A stretch of DNA of 64,000 nt from Oscillospiraceae bacterium (GCA_902795045.1 CADBJU010000023.1:1-64000); one strand, 5' to 3'; numbered from the stretch's first letter, positions 27,272 to 36,215 are shown. Made by a program: numbers and translations. The notes: generated by a model not told the origin, from the sequence alone.

Positions 27272-28462
27272 TTAAAACGCTTTGATCTCCGTAAAGCCCA
27301 CCGGGCGGATGTGCATGACCTGGCAGCTGCCGGGGCCGAAGACCGCGTCGATCTCCGCGCGGAAGGCGTCCAGCAGGTCGTCCGGCACGAAGGCCTGCAC
27401 CGTGCCGCCGAAGCCGCCGCCGTGGATGCGGAAGGCGCCGCGCCCGCCCAGCACCTTTTCACACAGGGCAAGGGCCACAGCCGCCGCCTGGTCCTGCGTG
27501 CTGCCGCAGACCACCACGTTCTGGAGATATACCCAGGAGGAGCGGCCGGACTCGCGCACGACGGCGAGGAAGCGGTCAAAGTCGCCCGCGCGCAGGGCGT
27601 CGACAATGCGATCCACGCGGCGGTTTTCGTTGAAGATGTGCACCGCGCGCAGCACGGCCCGGTCGCCCGCCTCTTTCCGCAGGGCGGGGAGCGCCGCATA
27701 GAACGCCGCCTCGTCCACCTCGCGCAGGACCTTCTTGCCGAAGTGGGCGCTGATCTTTCGGAGCTCGCCGGGGATGGCGGCGTACTCGTCAGACAGGTCT
27801 GCGTGGTCGGAGCGGAGGTTGATCATGCACAGGCTGTGCTTCGCGGAGGCAAAGTCAAAGTCCACCGGCGTCACCACGGGCGCGGCGGGATCGGCAAAGT
27901 CGATGGCAATGATGCCGCCCCAGGCCGAGGCCATCTCGTCCATCAGGCCGCAGGGCTTGCCATAGAAGACGTTCTCGGCCTTCTGGCCCATGATGGCAAG
28001 ATCGGTGGCGGTGAGAGAACTGCCGCAGAACAGGCCGTTGACCACCGCGCCGATGAGGATCTCAAAGGCCGCCGATGAAGAAAGACCGCTGCCCTGCAGG
28101 ACGTTGGAGGTGATGCAGGCGTCAAAGCCGCCGACCGCGAAGCCGCGGGAGGCTGCCTCGGCGCAGATGCCGCGGATGAGGGAGCGGGTGGTGCCCTCCT
28201 CACTCTTGACAGGGGTGAGAGTGTCGAGGGTGAAGGAAATCATGTCGTAGCCCTCGGACTTGACGTTCACGGTGTTTGTGCCGTTGGCTGCCGCCGCCGC
28301 CAGCATGTCCATGTCCACGGAGGCCGCCACTACCTTGCCCAGCTGGTGGTCGGTGTGGTTGCCGCCGATCTCGGTCCTGCCGGGGGCCGACCAGATACGG
28401 GCGTCCTTCTCGCCGAACAATGTATGAAACTGCCCGAGCAGCTTTTCGATTCGTGCGTCCAT
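27272..28462 (-). CDS. galK: Galactokinase
   Basis: 396 residues, GHMP kinase family. Galactokinase signature GRTEIGGNHTDHQ near residues 28-40, ATP-binding GSGLSSSAAFE near 125, and the C-terminal GGGFGGTVQAF motif. It phosphorylates galactose at C1, the entry to the Leloir pathway; galU at 13172 supplies UDP-glucose. The ATG 28462 is preceded by AAGGAGAA. It is transcribed alone; galT and galE are not in the window. Confidence 0.94.
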   Translation of the reverse strand: MDARIEKLLGQFHTLFGEKDARIWSAPGRTEIGGNHTDHQLGKVVAASVDMDMLAAAAANGTNTVNVKSEGYDMISFTLDTLTPVKSEEGTTRSLIRGICAEAASRGFAVGGFDACITSNVLQGSGLSSSAAFEILIGAVVNGLFCGSSLTATDLAIMGQKAENVFYGKPCGLMDEMASAWGGIIAIDFADPAAPVVTPVDFDFASAKHSLCMINLRSDHADLSDEYAAIPGELRKISAHFGKKVLREVDEAAFYAALPALRKEAGDRAVLRAVHIFNENRRVDRIVDALRAGDFDRFLAVVRESGRSSWVYLQNVVVCGSTQDQAAAVALALCEKVLGGRGAFRIHGGGFGGTVQAFVPDDLLDAFRAEIDAVFGPGSCQVMHIRPVGFTEIKAF

Positions 28463-28503
28463 AGCTTTCTCCTTATTATAAAAATCTGGGTCTTCTTGTC
28501 CTG

Positions 28504-28533
28504 AGCATACCGCGAAAAAGGGCGTCTTGTCAA
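28504..28533 (-). promoter_or_regulatory. galK promoter
   Basis: Minus strand TTGACA (28528-28533), 18-base spacer, TATGCT (28504-28509). It is back to back with the promoter at 28554. Confidence 0.65.
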
Positions 28534-28553
28534 CTCTAATTTAGGGTTGTGCG

Positions 28554-28582
28554 TTGCAAAGCGGACGAGGCTGTGATATGCT
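28554..28582 (+). promoter_or_regulatory. Promoter for FliB-like gene
   Basis: TTGCAA (28554-28559), 17-base spacer, TATGCT (28577-28582). Because it lies inside the longest open frame, it shows that translation starts further on, at 28611. Confidence 0.65.
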
Positions 28583-28610
28583 TGCCCAAACGGGAGAGGA
28601 GGCCGGTGCC

Positions 28611-29492
28611 ATGCTGTATGTGCGGCCCGATTTTTACGACGACTTTCACTGCCTCGCCGCCGCCTGCCGCCACAGCTGCTGCGTGGGCTGGGAGATCGAC
28701 GTGGATGGGGACAGCCTGGATTATTATCAAAGCATCGCCGGGGAGCTGGGCGAAGAGCTGCGGCGGCAGATCGCGCTTGAGCCGTCGCCGCACTTCCGTC
28801 TCGGAGAGGACGAGCGCTGTCCCTTCCTGCAGCAGGACGGCCTGTGCCGCCTGATCGTTCAGCTCGGAGAGGACAGCCTCTGCGATATCTGCGCCCTGCA
28901 CCCCCGCTTTTTCAACGACTATCCCGGCCGGACGGAGGCGGGCCTGGGCCTCTGCTGTGAAGAGGCCGCGCGCCTGCTGACGGAGGGCGAGGGCCCGCTG
29001 CGCTTTCTCACGGAGTCCGACGGGGAGGGGGATGAGACGCCTACGCCGCTGCTTAAGCTGCGGGAGAAAATCTTCACCATCCTGGCTGAAGAAACCCAAA
29101 GCCTCACTGCGCGCATGGACAAGGCCCTGGGCCTTCTGGGGCAGCGCCTCCCGGTCTTCGACGGCGAAGCCACCGCGGCTTTCTTCCTGACGCTCGAGCG
29201 CATGGACGAGTCCTGGACGGCGCTGCTTAAAAAGCTCGAGCCGACGCCGCAACTGGAGCCGCGCCTGAGCCGGACGCGCTACGCCCGCCTCGCGGCTTAT
29301 CTGGTCTACCGGCATTTTGCGGCGGCGGAATCGGAGGTGGAGGCGGCAAGGCGTCTGCAATTCTGCTTTCACGCGGTGCGCCTGGTCTGCGCCCTGGAGC
29401 CGCACAGCTCTGACGCCCTGCGCCTTTTCTCCGCCGAAATCGAATACTCGGACGAGAACGTGGAGAAGATCTGCACGTGGCTTGCAAATTAA
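28611..29492 (+). CDS. FliB-like (YkgJ-related) Cys-cluster protein, flagellin lysine N-methylase family
   Basis: 293 residues from ATG 28611, which has GAGGAGG 8 bases upstream. The Cys pattern matches the FliB family: C14, C19, C23-C24 (HCLAAACRHSCCVGW), C70 and C79 (CPFLQQDGLC), C91 and C94 (LCDICALHPRF), C115-C116. This cluster is thought to hold an iron-sulfur centre. The founding FliB methylates lysines in Salmonella flagellin. No flagellar genes occur here, and many homologues are found in non-motile Clostridia, so the true target is open. Confidence 0.75.
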   Translation: MLYVRPDFYDDFHCLAAACRHSCCVGWEIDVDGDSLDYYQSIAGELGEELRRQIALEPSPHFRLGEDERCPFLQQDGLCRLIVQLGEDSLCDICALHPRFFNDYPGRTEAGLGLCCEEAARLLTEGEGPLRFLTESDGEGDETPTPLLKLREKIFTILAEETQSLTARMDKALGLLGQRLPVFDGEATAAFFLTLERMDESWTALLKKLEPTPQLEPRLSRTRYARLAAYLVYRHFAAAESEVEAARRLQFCFHAVRLVCALEPHSSDALRLFSAEIEYSDENVEKICTWLAN

Positions 29493-29674
29493 ATACAAGG
29501 TTTTACAATTCGGCAACAAAACTTGACTGTTCTCTGAAACATCTTTTTAGTAAGATAGTCCTGCAAGCAAGAGATAACGTTTCTTCAAAGTGTTCTCAAT
29601 AACAACAAGCAGGCAGAGTGGTCAGGCACTCTGCTTTTGCTTTATTGGGAAGGTTTTGCTGCTCAAAGGTGGCT

Positions 29675-29841
29675 ACCTGCGTGATGCGCCCCCCATTCTT
29701 TCTTTTCGCCTTGCCGAAAAGAAAGAATGCGCCGCGCCCGGTGTAAGAAAGAAAAGGGCGCTCGCAAGTGGTATACGATCCTGCGCCACGCCGACCGCGG
29801 AAGGCTTCGCTTACGCTCGCGCCGCTGTCTGGTAGTGAAGA
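29675..29841. repeat. Repeat D copy 1
   Basis: Contains the perfect hairpin CATTCTTTCTTTTCG/CGAAAAGAAAGAATG, then GCGCCGCGCCCGGTGTAAGA and GGCTTCGCTTACGCTCGCGC. A copy with the same order is at 53994-54164. The gap 29493-30125 holds this copy and an inverted partial copy, and no convincing gene. Confidence 0.78.
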
Positions 29842-29991
29842 GTTAGGGTTTGAATGACAAGACGTAAGACTTGCAAACCATATAGCGCAGAGCGCGGACG
29901 GGAAGCGCTGAAAGGTATACCCCTTGCACCCTTAGCTGTACGATGTACCGAATCCGCGAGAGAAATGTTTGGACAAGTACAATGATACCCG

Positions 29992-30084
29992 CGTCTGGCG
30001 CTCTTTTCTTTCTGGTACCGGGCGCGGCACCATCTTTCTTTTCTCGCAAGAGAGAAAAGAAAGATGGTGGGGCGCATTTGCGCA
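29992..30084. repeat. Repeat D partial copy, inverted
   Basis: The reverse complement matches the first part of the copy at 29675: GCGCTCTTTTCTTTC, CCGGGCGCGGC, then a hairpin ATCTTTCTTTTCTC/GAGAAAAGAAAGAT. With copy 1 it makes a 400-base inverted pair in front of the macrodomain gene. Confidence 0.65.
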
Positions 30085-30125
30085 GGTCATGTTTTCTGAG
30101 CAGTTCATAAAAGGAGATTACCATT

Positions 30126-30938
30126 ATGACACAGGACGAACGCTTGAATATACTGGTCGAGGGTTTCAAGACCGATTCCGGGGAATACCGCGCGCTCAGG
30201 ACGCCGGGGGATACCGAGGGAAAGCGGCAGCTTTTGCGCTCGCTTATGAATATCCGCATGCCGCGCCCGCTGCCGGAGGAGCTGCTTGCGGTTCAGGACG
30301 AATACCTGCAGGCCCGGGCGGAGGAAAAGGGGATCGTGACCTTGTCGGAGATCCCGACCCTTGAAAGCGCCCGCCCCTTCGCGGACAGACTCTCCCTCTG
30401 GCAGGGGGATATCACCCGCCTCAAAGCGGACGCCATCGTCAACGCCGCAAATTCCGCCATGCTCGGCTGCTTTCAGCCCTGCCACAGCTGCATCGACAAC
30501 TGCATCCACACTTACGCGGGCGTGGAGCTTCGCGCAGAGTGCGCAAGACAGATGGACGCTCTGCGCCGCCGCCATGGCCGCCGCTATGAGCAGCCCACCG
30601 CCGTCCCCATGCTGACGGAGGGCTACAACCTGCCCGCCGGAAAGATCGTCCACATCGTCGGTCCCATCGTGGACGGGCAGCTCACGCCGCGGCATGAGGA
30701 GGAGCTTGCCGCCTGCTACCGCAATACCCTGGAGCTCTGCAGGGAAAAGGATCTCCGAAGCGTCGCCTTCTGCGGCATCTCCACCGGGGTCTTCCGCTTC
30801 CCGAAGCAGCGCGCCGCCGAGATCGCCGTGCAGACGGTCACGGACTGGCTGTCTGCCTGCCCGGGCGCCATGGACCGCGTGATCTTCGCCGTCCTCAGCG
30901 ACCGCAGCCGGGAGATTTATGAGAAGGTGCTGGGATAG
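30126..30938 (+). CDS. Zinc-macrodomain protein, probable protein-ADP-ribose hydrolase
   Basis: 270 residues. About 90 N-terminal residues form a helical extension. The macrodomain then starts at LSLWQGDITRLKADAIVNAANS, followed by the zinc-type signature LGCFQPCHSCIDNCIH (Cys/His ligands near residues 118-127) and the STGVFRFPK phosphate-binding loop. Zn-macrodomains remove ADP-ribose from proteins and often sit beside a SirTM ADP-ribosyltransferase and a lipoylation gene; neither partner is present here. AAAGGAG precedes ATG 30126. Target is unknown. Confidence 0.85.
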   Translation: MTQDERLNILVEGFKTDSGEYRALRTPGDTEGKRQLLRSLMNIRMPRPLPEELLAVQDEYLQARAEEKGIVTLSEIPTLESARPFADRLSLWQGDITRLKADAIVNAANSAMLGCFQPCHSCIDNCIHTYAGVELRAECARQMDALRRRHGRRYEQPTAVPMLTEGYNLPAGKIVHIVGPIVDGQLTPRHEEELAACYRNTLELCREKDLRSVAFCGISTGVFRFPKQRAAEIAVQTVTDWLSACPGAMDRVIFAVLSDRSREIYEKVLG

Positions 30939-31060
30939 ACAGCGGCGATAACGCTGCCCTTTGTTCCATTGGGGTCGATGTGCCCTAAAGGGCAAACACC
31001 CTCATCGGCCCGAAACCATACGGCTTGTACAAGGGACCGGGTTCGGGCCGAGGGAGGGCG

Positions 31061-31168
31061 CGGCAATCCGTCTCTCCCTGCCGGCAGCCGGCATTTCCGA
31101 ATTGGCTATTGCCTCCGGCGCGCGGATTGCCGTGACATCAGTGTGCACACCGGTTCTTCGCGATGACA
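31061..31168. repeat. Degenerate repeat A copy
   Basis: Keeps CGGCAATCCG, GCCTCCGGCGCGCGGATTGC and GTGACATCAGTGTGCACACCGG...CGCGATGACAG from family A but lacks the ATCGGC ends. It fills most of the gap 30939-31228. Confidence 0.55.
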
Positions 31169-31178
31169 GTATAAAAAA

Positions 31179-31208
31179 TGCGAGTACAGTACGTACCCGC
31201 AGTTTTTT
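31179..31208. terminator. Terminator at the end of the TRAP operon
   Basis: TGCG-A-GTAC pairs with GTAC-C-CGCA, four-base loop, with A6 on one side and T7 on the other. It can stop both converging units. Confidence 0.75.
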
Positions 31209-31228
31209 TATGATTATTGATGGGAAGA

Positions 31229-33262
31229 TTACGCCGCGGCGGTTTTCTTTTCCCTCATGATCTGATAAGCGATCACGGTCCCGACCAGGAGCACGCCGAT
31301 AATATCCGTTGCAATGCCGGGATAAATCAGCATCAGGCCGCCGACTGCGGCGACGATGCGGAACGGTACGGGCAGCGCGCCGCGGTAGTAGCCCTCCAGG
31401 GACATGGACAGGGCAAACATGCCGACGAGAGAGGTGATCACGATGGAGACAACTTCGATGGCGGTGGTGTCCACAAAGACCATGGCGGGGTTGAGCGCGA
31501 GGATGTAGGGGATGATGAAGGCGGCGATGGCAAGCTTCGTGGCGTTGACGCCGGTCTTCATGGGGTTGCCGTGGGCGATGGCGGCGCCTGCGTAGGCGGC
31601 CAGCGCGACCGGCGGGGTGATATCGGCCACGATGCCGAAGTAGAACACGAACATGTGCGCCGCGATGCTCGGGATGCCCATGCGGATGAGCACGGGGGCG
31701 CAGGTGGTGGCCATGATGACATAGTTTGCGGTGGTGGGCACGCCCATGCCGAGGATGATGCAGGTCAGCATCGTCAGGAACAGGGCCACGATCTTGTAGC
31801 CGCCGGAGGCCCCGATGATGACGGAAATGAGGGAGGAGCCGATGCCGGTGGTAGTGATGACGCAGGCGATGATGCCCGCGACCGCGCAGGCGATGCCCAC
31901 GGTCAGGGTGCTCTTGGCGCCGGATTCCAGCGCGTCAGTCAGGCGGTAGAGATCGAGGCGGTAGCCCATCTCATCGGTGTAGGTGACACGGATGATGCGG
32001 GTATCCGGGAAGACCAGGCTCACCAGGATGGCAAGGCCGGTGGCCGCGATGGCGGCAAAGGCCATGGTGCGGGTCATGAGGAAGTATACCAGCGCTACCA
32101 GCGGCAGGAGCAGGAAGCCCTTGCGCAGAAAGAGGGGCCAGAACTTCGGCAGCTGCTCGCGGGGAATGCCGGTCAGGCCGTTTTTCTTGGCCTCGAGGTG
32201 GACCATCATGAAGATGCCCGCGAAGTACAGCGCCGCAGGCAGGATCGCGCGCAGGGCAATGTAGCCGTAGCTCACGACGGTATCCGGCATGGTGACGTAT
32301 TCCACCATCAGAAAGGCCGCCGCGCCCATGATGGGAGGCATGATCTGGCCGCCTGTGGAGGACGCCGCCTCCACCGCGCCCGCAAACTCGGGCTTGTAGC
32401 CGGTCTTCTTCATCATCGGGATGGTGACGGAGCCGGTGGTCACGGTGTTGCCCACGGAGGAGCCGGACACCATGCCGCACAGGGCGGAGGAGATGACCGC
32501 GACCTTCGCCGGGCCGCCGGAGGAAGCGCCGGCAACGGAGTTTGCAAGCTCGATAAAGAACTGGGTGATGCCCGTCTTATCCAGGAATGCGCCGAAAATG
32601 ACGAACAGTACGATGAAGTTCAGGCAGGCGCGGATGGGGGTGCCGATGATGCCGTCGGCGGTGTAGAACAGGTTATACACATTCATGCGCAGGGATTTCT
32701 GCGTCATGGCGTAGATGATGAATACCGAGGCCACGATCACGATCGGCAGGCCGACCGCGCGGCGGCAGGCCTCCAGCGTAACCAGGATGCCGATCACGCC
32801 CAGCCACACCTCCAGCGGGGTGAGCATGATGCCGCGATTAATGATCGCCCGGTAGTTGATGACAAAGTAAAGGTAGGAGACTGTACCGAGCGCCATCAGG
32901 ATCAGGTCGTACCAGGGGATGTAGTTGATCTTCTTGAGCTTGGAATTGCGCGTAGCCGGGAAGTTAACAAACACCAGCAGCACGATCAGGCCCACGAAGG
33001 AGGCGCGCTCCATGCGGATCTCGCCCGGATAGAACAGCAGGAAGATCGAATACATGGAGAAAAGCACAAAGAGGATACGCACGAAAACGCGGGAAAAGCC
33101 CTTGTAGACGCGGACATTGGCTTCGCGGTCGTACTTTTCCAGCACGGCGGTGGTATTCTTTTCGATCTCCTCGGGGGTTTCGCCGAAGTCATCCTTTTCA
33201 ATGAGCTCATCATCGTGCAGCTCTTTGGAGGTTTTCTTGTATTTCTTCTCAAATTCCGGCAT
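31229..33262 (-). CDS. TRAP transporter permease, fused 4TM/12TM (DctQM) subunit
   Basis: 677 residues. About 80 N-terminal cytoplasmic residues are followed by four spans of the DctQ part and about twelve of the DctM part (GMVSGSSVGNTVTTGSVTIPMM and GMGVPTTANYVIMA motifs). Fused permeases of this type partner with TAXI-family binding proteins and use an ion gradient to import organic acids or amino acids such as glutamate. It is the third gene of the minus-strand operon after the TAXI binding protein and a DUF1850 gene. The substrate is unknown. Confidence 0.92.
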   Translation of the reverse strand: MPEFEKKYKKTSKELHDDELIEKDDFGETPEEIEKNTTAVLEKYDREANVRVYKGFSRVFVRILFVLFSMYSIFLLFYPGEIRMERASFVGLIVLLVFVNFPATRNSKLKKINYIPWYDLILMALGTVSYLYFVINYRAIINRGIMLTPLEVWLGVIGILVTLEACRRAVGLPIVIVASVFIIYAMTQKSLRMNVYNLFYTADGIIGTPIRACLNFIVLFVIFGAFLDKTGITQFFIELANSVAGASSGGPAKVAVISSALCGMVSGSSVGNTVTTGSVTIPMMKKTGYKPEFAGAVEAASSTGGQIMPPIMGAAAFLMVEYVTMPDTVVSYGYIALRAILPAALYFAGIFMMVHLEAKKNGLTGIPREQLPKFWPLFLRKGFLLLPLVALVYFLMTRTMAFAAIAATGLAILVSLVFPDTRIIRVTYTDEMGYRLDLYRLTDALESGAKSTLTVGIACAVAGIIACVITTTGIGSSLISVIIGASGGYKIVALFLTMLTCIILGMGVPTTANYVIMATTCAPVLIRMGIPSIAAHMFVFYFGIVADITPPVALAAYAGAAIAHGNPMKTGVNATKLAIAAFIIPYILALNPAMVFVDTTAIEVVSIVITSLVGMFALSMSLEGYYRGALPVPFRIVAAVGGLMLIYPGIATDIIGVLLVGTVIAYQIMREKKTAAA

Positions 33263-33313
33263 TTTGGGACACTCTCCTTACAGATCCGGCCGCGGACCGT
33301 ACACGCAGCCGAA

Positions 33314-33793
33314 TCATTTTATGCTGAAGCAGACCTTCGCGTTTTTGCCGCAAAGCTCGTTCAGGATGATCTTCTCCCCGTTTATTTCGAGGATATGATC
33401 GTAGACCGTACCCACGATGTAGGTCAGGTCGTACATTTTCTGCTCGATATTGCCGATGATCATTTCACCGTTTTCGCCGTTTTCCAGCGTCCAGCCGGGC
33501 TCGAGCACCTCGGCCACACCCGCGCCGAAGCCGTAGTAGACACAGCCCGTGAGCCAGATCTCTTTACCGCGGCGCTGGTAGATCTCCGTCACGTCGCTTT
33601 TGTTTACGCTGTGGCGGAAGGTGACGGAGAAGCTGTCCCCGTCTTTAAGCGGCAGGCGGGCGAAGACCCTGCCCGTGTCCTGCTCGCTGAGAACCAGCTT
33701 CGGTTCCCGCTGCGGCAGGAACAGCAATGTGACAGCCGCAGCGACCACAAGGATCGCCGCGGCTATCATCATGGTTTTACGATGCGCTTTCAA
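33314..33793 (-). CDS. DUF1850 protein of TRAP-TAXI locus
   Basis: 159 residues: one N-terminal membrane anchor (residues about 8-27) and an extracytoplasmic domain with the DUF1850 pattern (FSVTFRHSVNKSDVTEIYQ near residue 55). DUF1850 genes commonly lie between TAXI binding protein and fused TRAP permease genes, as here, with a 9-base gap to the upstream gene. The role is unknown; an accessory or assembly part of the transporter is a guess from context. Confidence 0.82.
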   Translation of the reverse strand: MKAHRKTMMIAAAILVVAAAVTLLFLPQREPKLVLSEQDTGRVFARLPLKDGDSFSVTFRHSVNKSDVTEIYQRRGKEIWLTGCVYYGFGAGVAEVLEPGWTLENGENGEMIIGNIEQKMYDLTYIVGTVYDHILEINGEKIILNELCGKNAKVCFSIK

Positions 33794-33802
33794 GGCCGTT
33801 TA

Positions 33803-34765
33803 TCAGCCGATGTCAAGACCCATCTCGGTGTAGTACTTGGCAGCGCCTTCGTGCCAGGGGATGGAGACGCCGGAGATCGCGGTGTTCAGGTCGAGCTCGC
33901 TGCCCTTGACGTGGCTGGCGGTGATGTCGTCCTTGTAATCAAACAGGCCCTTGACGAAGGCGTAGATCACGTCAGCGGAGACATTGTTGGAGGCGACGAT
34001 GGTGGCCATGACAGCGACAGCGGGGATGTCTTCCTTAACGGGGGTGTAGGTGTCGGCCGGGATCACGCCGTAGTAGTAGAAGCCGTAATCGCTCTGGAGC
34101 TTGGCAGCGTGGTCGGCGTCGATGGCGAGGAGGTTAAAGTCGAAGTTGGTGGCAAGCTCGGTGACAGCGGTGGTGGGGTAGCCGGCCACGACGAAGGCGG
34201 CGTCGATGGTGCCGTTCTTCAGGGAGTCGGCGGAGTCGGCGAAGCTCTGGTTGGAGACCTTGATGTCGTCGAAGCTCAGGTTGTAGGCAGCCAGGATCTG
34301 GCGGGCATTGAACTCGGTGCCGCTGCCGGCGTCGCCGACGGAGACCTTCTTGCCGGCCAGCTGCTCAATGGAGGTGATGTCCTTCTTGGCCAGGATCTGC
34401 ACATACTCGGGGTAGCAGGAGGCGACGGCGGAGAAGCTGGTGATGGGATCGGTTCCTTCGAACAGATCGGTGCCGGTGTAGGCGTAGGACATAACGTCGT
34501 TCTGGACGATGGCGATGTCGGCATCGCCGGAAGCCAGCATCTGGATGTTGGCCTTGGAAGCGCCGGTGGACTCAACCTTCAGCTTCAGGGTGTCGCTGAG
34601 CTTCTCGTTGAGGACGTTGGCGATAACGCCGCTGAAGCCGTAGTAGGTACCGGAGGTACCGCCGGTGGCGTAATTGAGTTTGGCGGGGCCGGCCGCGGAG
34701 ACGGCGGGGGCACACAGTGCAAACACCATCGTGAGCGTAAGCAGCATGACAATCAGTTTTTTCAT
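33803..34765 (-). CDS. TAXI-family TRAP solute-binding protein
   Basis: 320 residues. Signal peptide of about 24 residues ending VSA|AG; it has a Cys at position 18 but not in a lipobox setting. The mature part matches TAXI proteins (LNYATGGTSGTYYGFSGVIANVL at the start, then VGDAGSGTEFNARQIL near residue 145). It captures the substrate outside the membrane for the TRAP permease. AGGAGG lies 7 bases before ATG 34765. First gene of the operon. Confidence 0.92.
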   Translation of the reverse strand: MKKLIVMLLTLTMVFALCAPAVSAAGPAKLNYATGGTSGTYYGFSGVIANVLNEKLSDTLKLKVESTGASKANIQMLASGDADIAIVQNDVMSYAYTGTDLFEGTDPITSFSAVASCYPEYVQILAKKDITSIEQLAGKKVSVGDAGSGTEFNARQILAAYNLSFDDIKVSNQSFADSADSLKNGTIDAAFVVAGYPTTAVTELATNFDFNLLAIDADHAAKLQSDYGFYYYGVIPADTYTPVKEDIPAVAVMATIVASNNVSADVIYAFVKGLFDYKDDITASHVKGSELDLNTAISGVSIPWHEGAAKYYTEMGLDIG

Positions 34766-34835
34766 GTTAGGACCCTCCTATTGTTATTTTCTTTTCTCTC
34801 GAAAAATTTTTCAGGCGGGACTTGTTTTACGCCTG

Positions 34836-34874
34836 TTGTGGTGTTATACTACAACCAAAAGTTGATTTTGACAA
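34836..34874 (-). promoter_or_regulatory. TRAP-TAXI promoter with overlapping dyad (possible LysR operator)
   Basis: Minus strand TTGTCA (34869-34874), 17-base spacer, TAGTAT (34846-34851). An imperfect dyad TTGTGGTGTTATACTACAA (34836-34854, 14 of 19 positions symmetric) covers the -10 box and has the T-N11-A look of LysR sites. The divergent LysR gene at 35052 is the natural candidate regulator. Confidence 0.55.
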
Positions 34875-35051
34875 GACCCTTTTTCTTTTTTTGCCGATTT
34901 GACAATTTCGCCTTCTTTTACTTTCAGGATTTTATGTAAATCCGATAAAAGAATCTGCCGGAATTCCCTTTTGCTGTCAATCACGGCTGATTCTGGAAAA
35001 TCACACCACGCCGCGCGGGCGGCGATCACGCTCTTGTTCGGAGGCGATATC

Positions 35052-36011
35052 ATGGACTTTACTCTCTTAAAAAGCTTTATCGCGGTGGCCGAGGAAAAGA
35101 GCTTTTCCTCCGCCGCCAAAAATCTGTTCATCTCCCAGCAGACCCTCTCCAAGCAGATCGCAAAGCTCGAGGAGGACCTGGGCACCACGCTCTTCATCCG
35201 CTCCCGTCCTCTGGGGCTGACGCCGGACGGCGGGCGGCTGCTGCCCATTGCCAAGGAGATCATCCAGCTCAAGCAGCAGTTCGAGGAGAGCTCGAGCAAA
35301 AGCTTCAGCGGCGCGCACTATATTCATTTGGGGATAGAGCACACCATCGCCCGCGCCATCCTGCCCAGGGTGCTGCCCGAGTTTCTGCGCGAGCACCCGG
35401 ACACCTATATCAAGCTCAGTGAGGAATCGCCCGATGTGATGCAGAAGTCCATCTCCTACGACGGGGTGGACCTGGTGATCGGCTCTCTCGGCAGCGTGCC
35501 GGAGAAATTCGAGGCGATCCCGCTCTGCCGCAAGGAGCATCTGCTGGTGGTGCCGAAGGATATCATGGCCTCCCTCGCGGGGGACAGGCTCGAAGAGCTG
35601 GTGGAGAAATTCTCCCGCAGCGCCGATCTGAGCTTCTTTGAGGCCGCGCCCTTCATCAAGATCCCGCGCCAGTCCTCCGGCGGCAGAGCGCTCGGCAGCT
35701 ACCTCAAATACTATGCCATCTCGCCGCATTTTGTGTGTGAGCTGACCAACATCGAAAACGCCTTTCAGCTTGCAAACTCCGGCATCGGCGTCTTCATCTA
35801 CGCCCGGGTCTTCTGGGACATGCTCTCCCCCGAGCTCCAGGAGGACTATCTCAAGAATATCTACATCTTCCCCCTGCCGTATCTGCCGGATATCGAGGAT
35901 GTGTGCGCCTACTATAACCGGGACGCGGGCATCAACGGGGTCACGCAGGAGCTGTTTTCGTCCGTAAAGACGTTTTTTGAGGAGTATAAGGCAAGCCATC
36001 CCATTGCTTGA
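35052..36011 (+). CDS. LysR-family transcriptional regulator
   Basis: 319 residues from ATG 35052, where GGAGG lies 8 bases upstream; the open frame reaches further back, but the HTH start MDFTLLKSFIAVAEEKSFSSAA sets the beginning. The N-terminal winged HTH (FSSAAKNLFISQQTLSKQIAKLE) is followed by a substrate-binding effector domain. It is transcribed away from the TRAP-TAXI operon with about 290 bases between, the classic layout for a LysR regulator and its target. Its stop codon overlaps the nagB promoter -35 box. Confidence 0.9.
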   Translation: MDFTLLKSFIAVAEEKSFSSAAKNLFISQQTLSKQIAKLEEDLGTTLFIRSRPLGLTPDGGRLLPIAKEIIQLKQQFEESSSKSFSGAHYIHLGIEHTIARAILPRVLPEFLREHPDTYIKLSEESPDVMQKSISYDGVDLVIGSLGSVPEKFEAIPLCRKEHLLVVPKDIMASLAGDRLEELVEKFSRSADLSFFEAAPFIKIPRQSSGGRALGSYLKYYAISPHFVCELTNIENAFQLANSGIGVFIYARVFWDMLSPELQEDYLKNIYIFPLPYLPDIEDVCAYYNRDAGINGVTQELFSSVKTFFEEYKASHPIA

Positions 36012-36035
36012 CAAACAGGCAAAAGCGGATATAAT
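36008..36035 (+). promoter_or_regulatory. nagB promoter
   Basis: TTGACA (36008-36013), 16-base spacer, TATAAT (36030-36035), both perfect consensus. The transcript would start near 36042, so the ribozyme lies within the leader. Confidence 0.85.
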
Positions 36036-36079
36036 AATCCCAGCTTAAAACAGACTCCCCACGGGAGGTATCGGGAATC

Positions 36080-36215
36080 TGTTAGCGCCGGGACCAAACA
36101 AGGGTTGACGAGGTTGACGGTGATCGAAAGATTCGGCGGATGCCGTCACGGCTCACAGTGGGTCGAAAGGGCAGGAGCAAAAAGCAGAATCAAGACTGCA
36201 ACAGAGGCCTGTCTT
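36080..36215 (+). promoter_or_regulatory. glmS ribozyme (GlcN6P-sensing) in the nagB leader
   Basis: The leader carries the conserved glmS ribozyme core in order: AGCGCC at the cleavage site (cleavage expected between A36084 and G36085), GGTTGACGAGG (36103-36113), the stem TGACGG/CCGTCA, ATCGA and TTCGGCGGATG. A P4/P4.1 region follows, with GCAG/CTGC and GGCAGG/CCTGTC pairings, closing near 36213. Known glmS ribozymes self-cleave with glucosamine-6-phosphate as cofactor, and the downstream fragment is degraded. Here the downstream gene is the deaminase nagB, not the synthase glmS. Confidence 0.9.

Noticed and set aside
28554..28610. Longer start for the FliB-like gene
   Set aside because: The upstream start codon overlaps the -35 box, while 28611 has a good ribosome site.
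29590..30364. Several 80-140 residue open frames between the FliB-like and macrodomain genes
   Set aside because: They translate repeat D and its inverted partner on both strands or overlap the macrodomain gene.
31217..34939. 1240-residue open frame opposite the TRAP operon
   Set aside because: Low-complexity His/Asp/Gly text running across three well-supported genes on the other strand.
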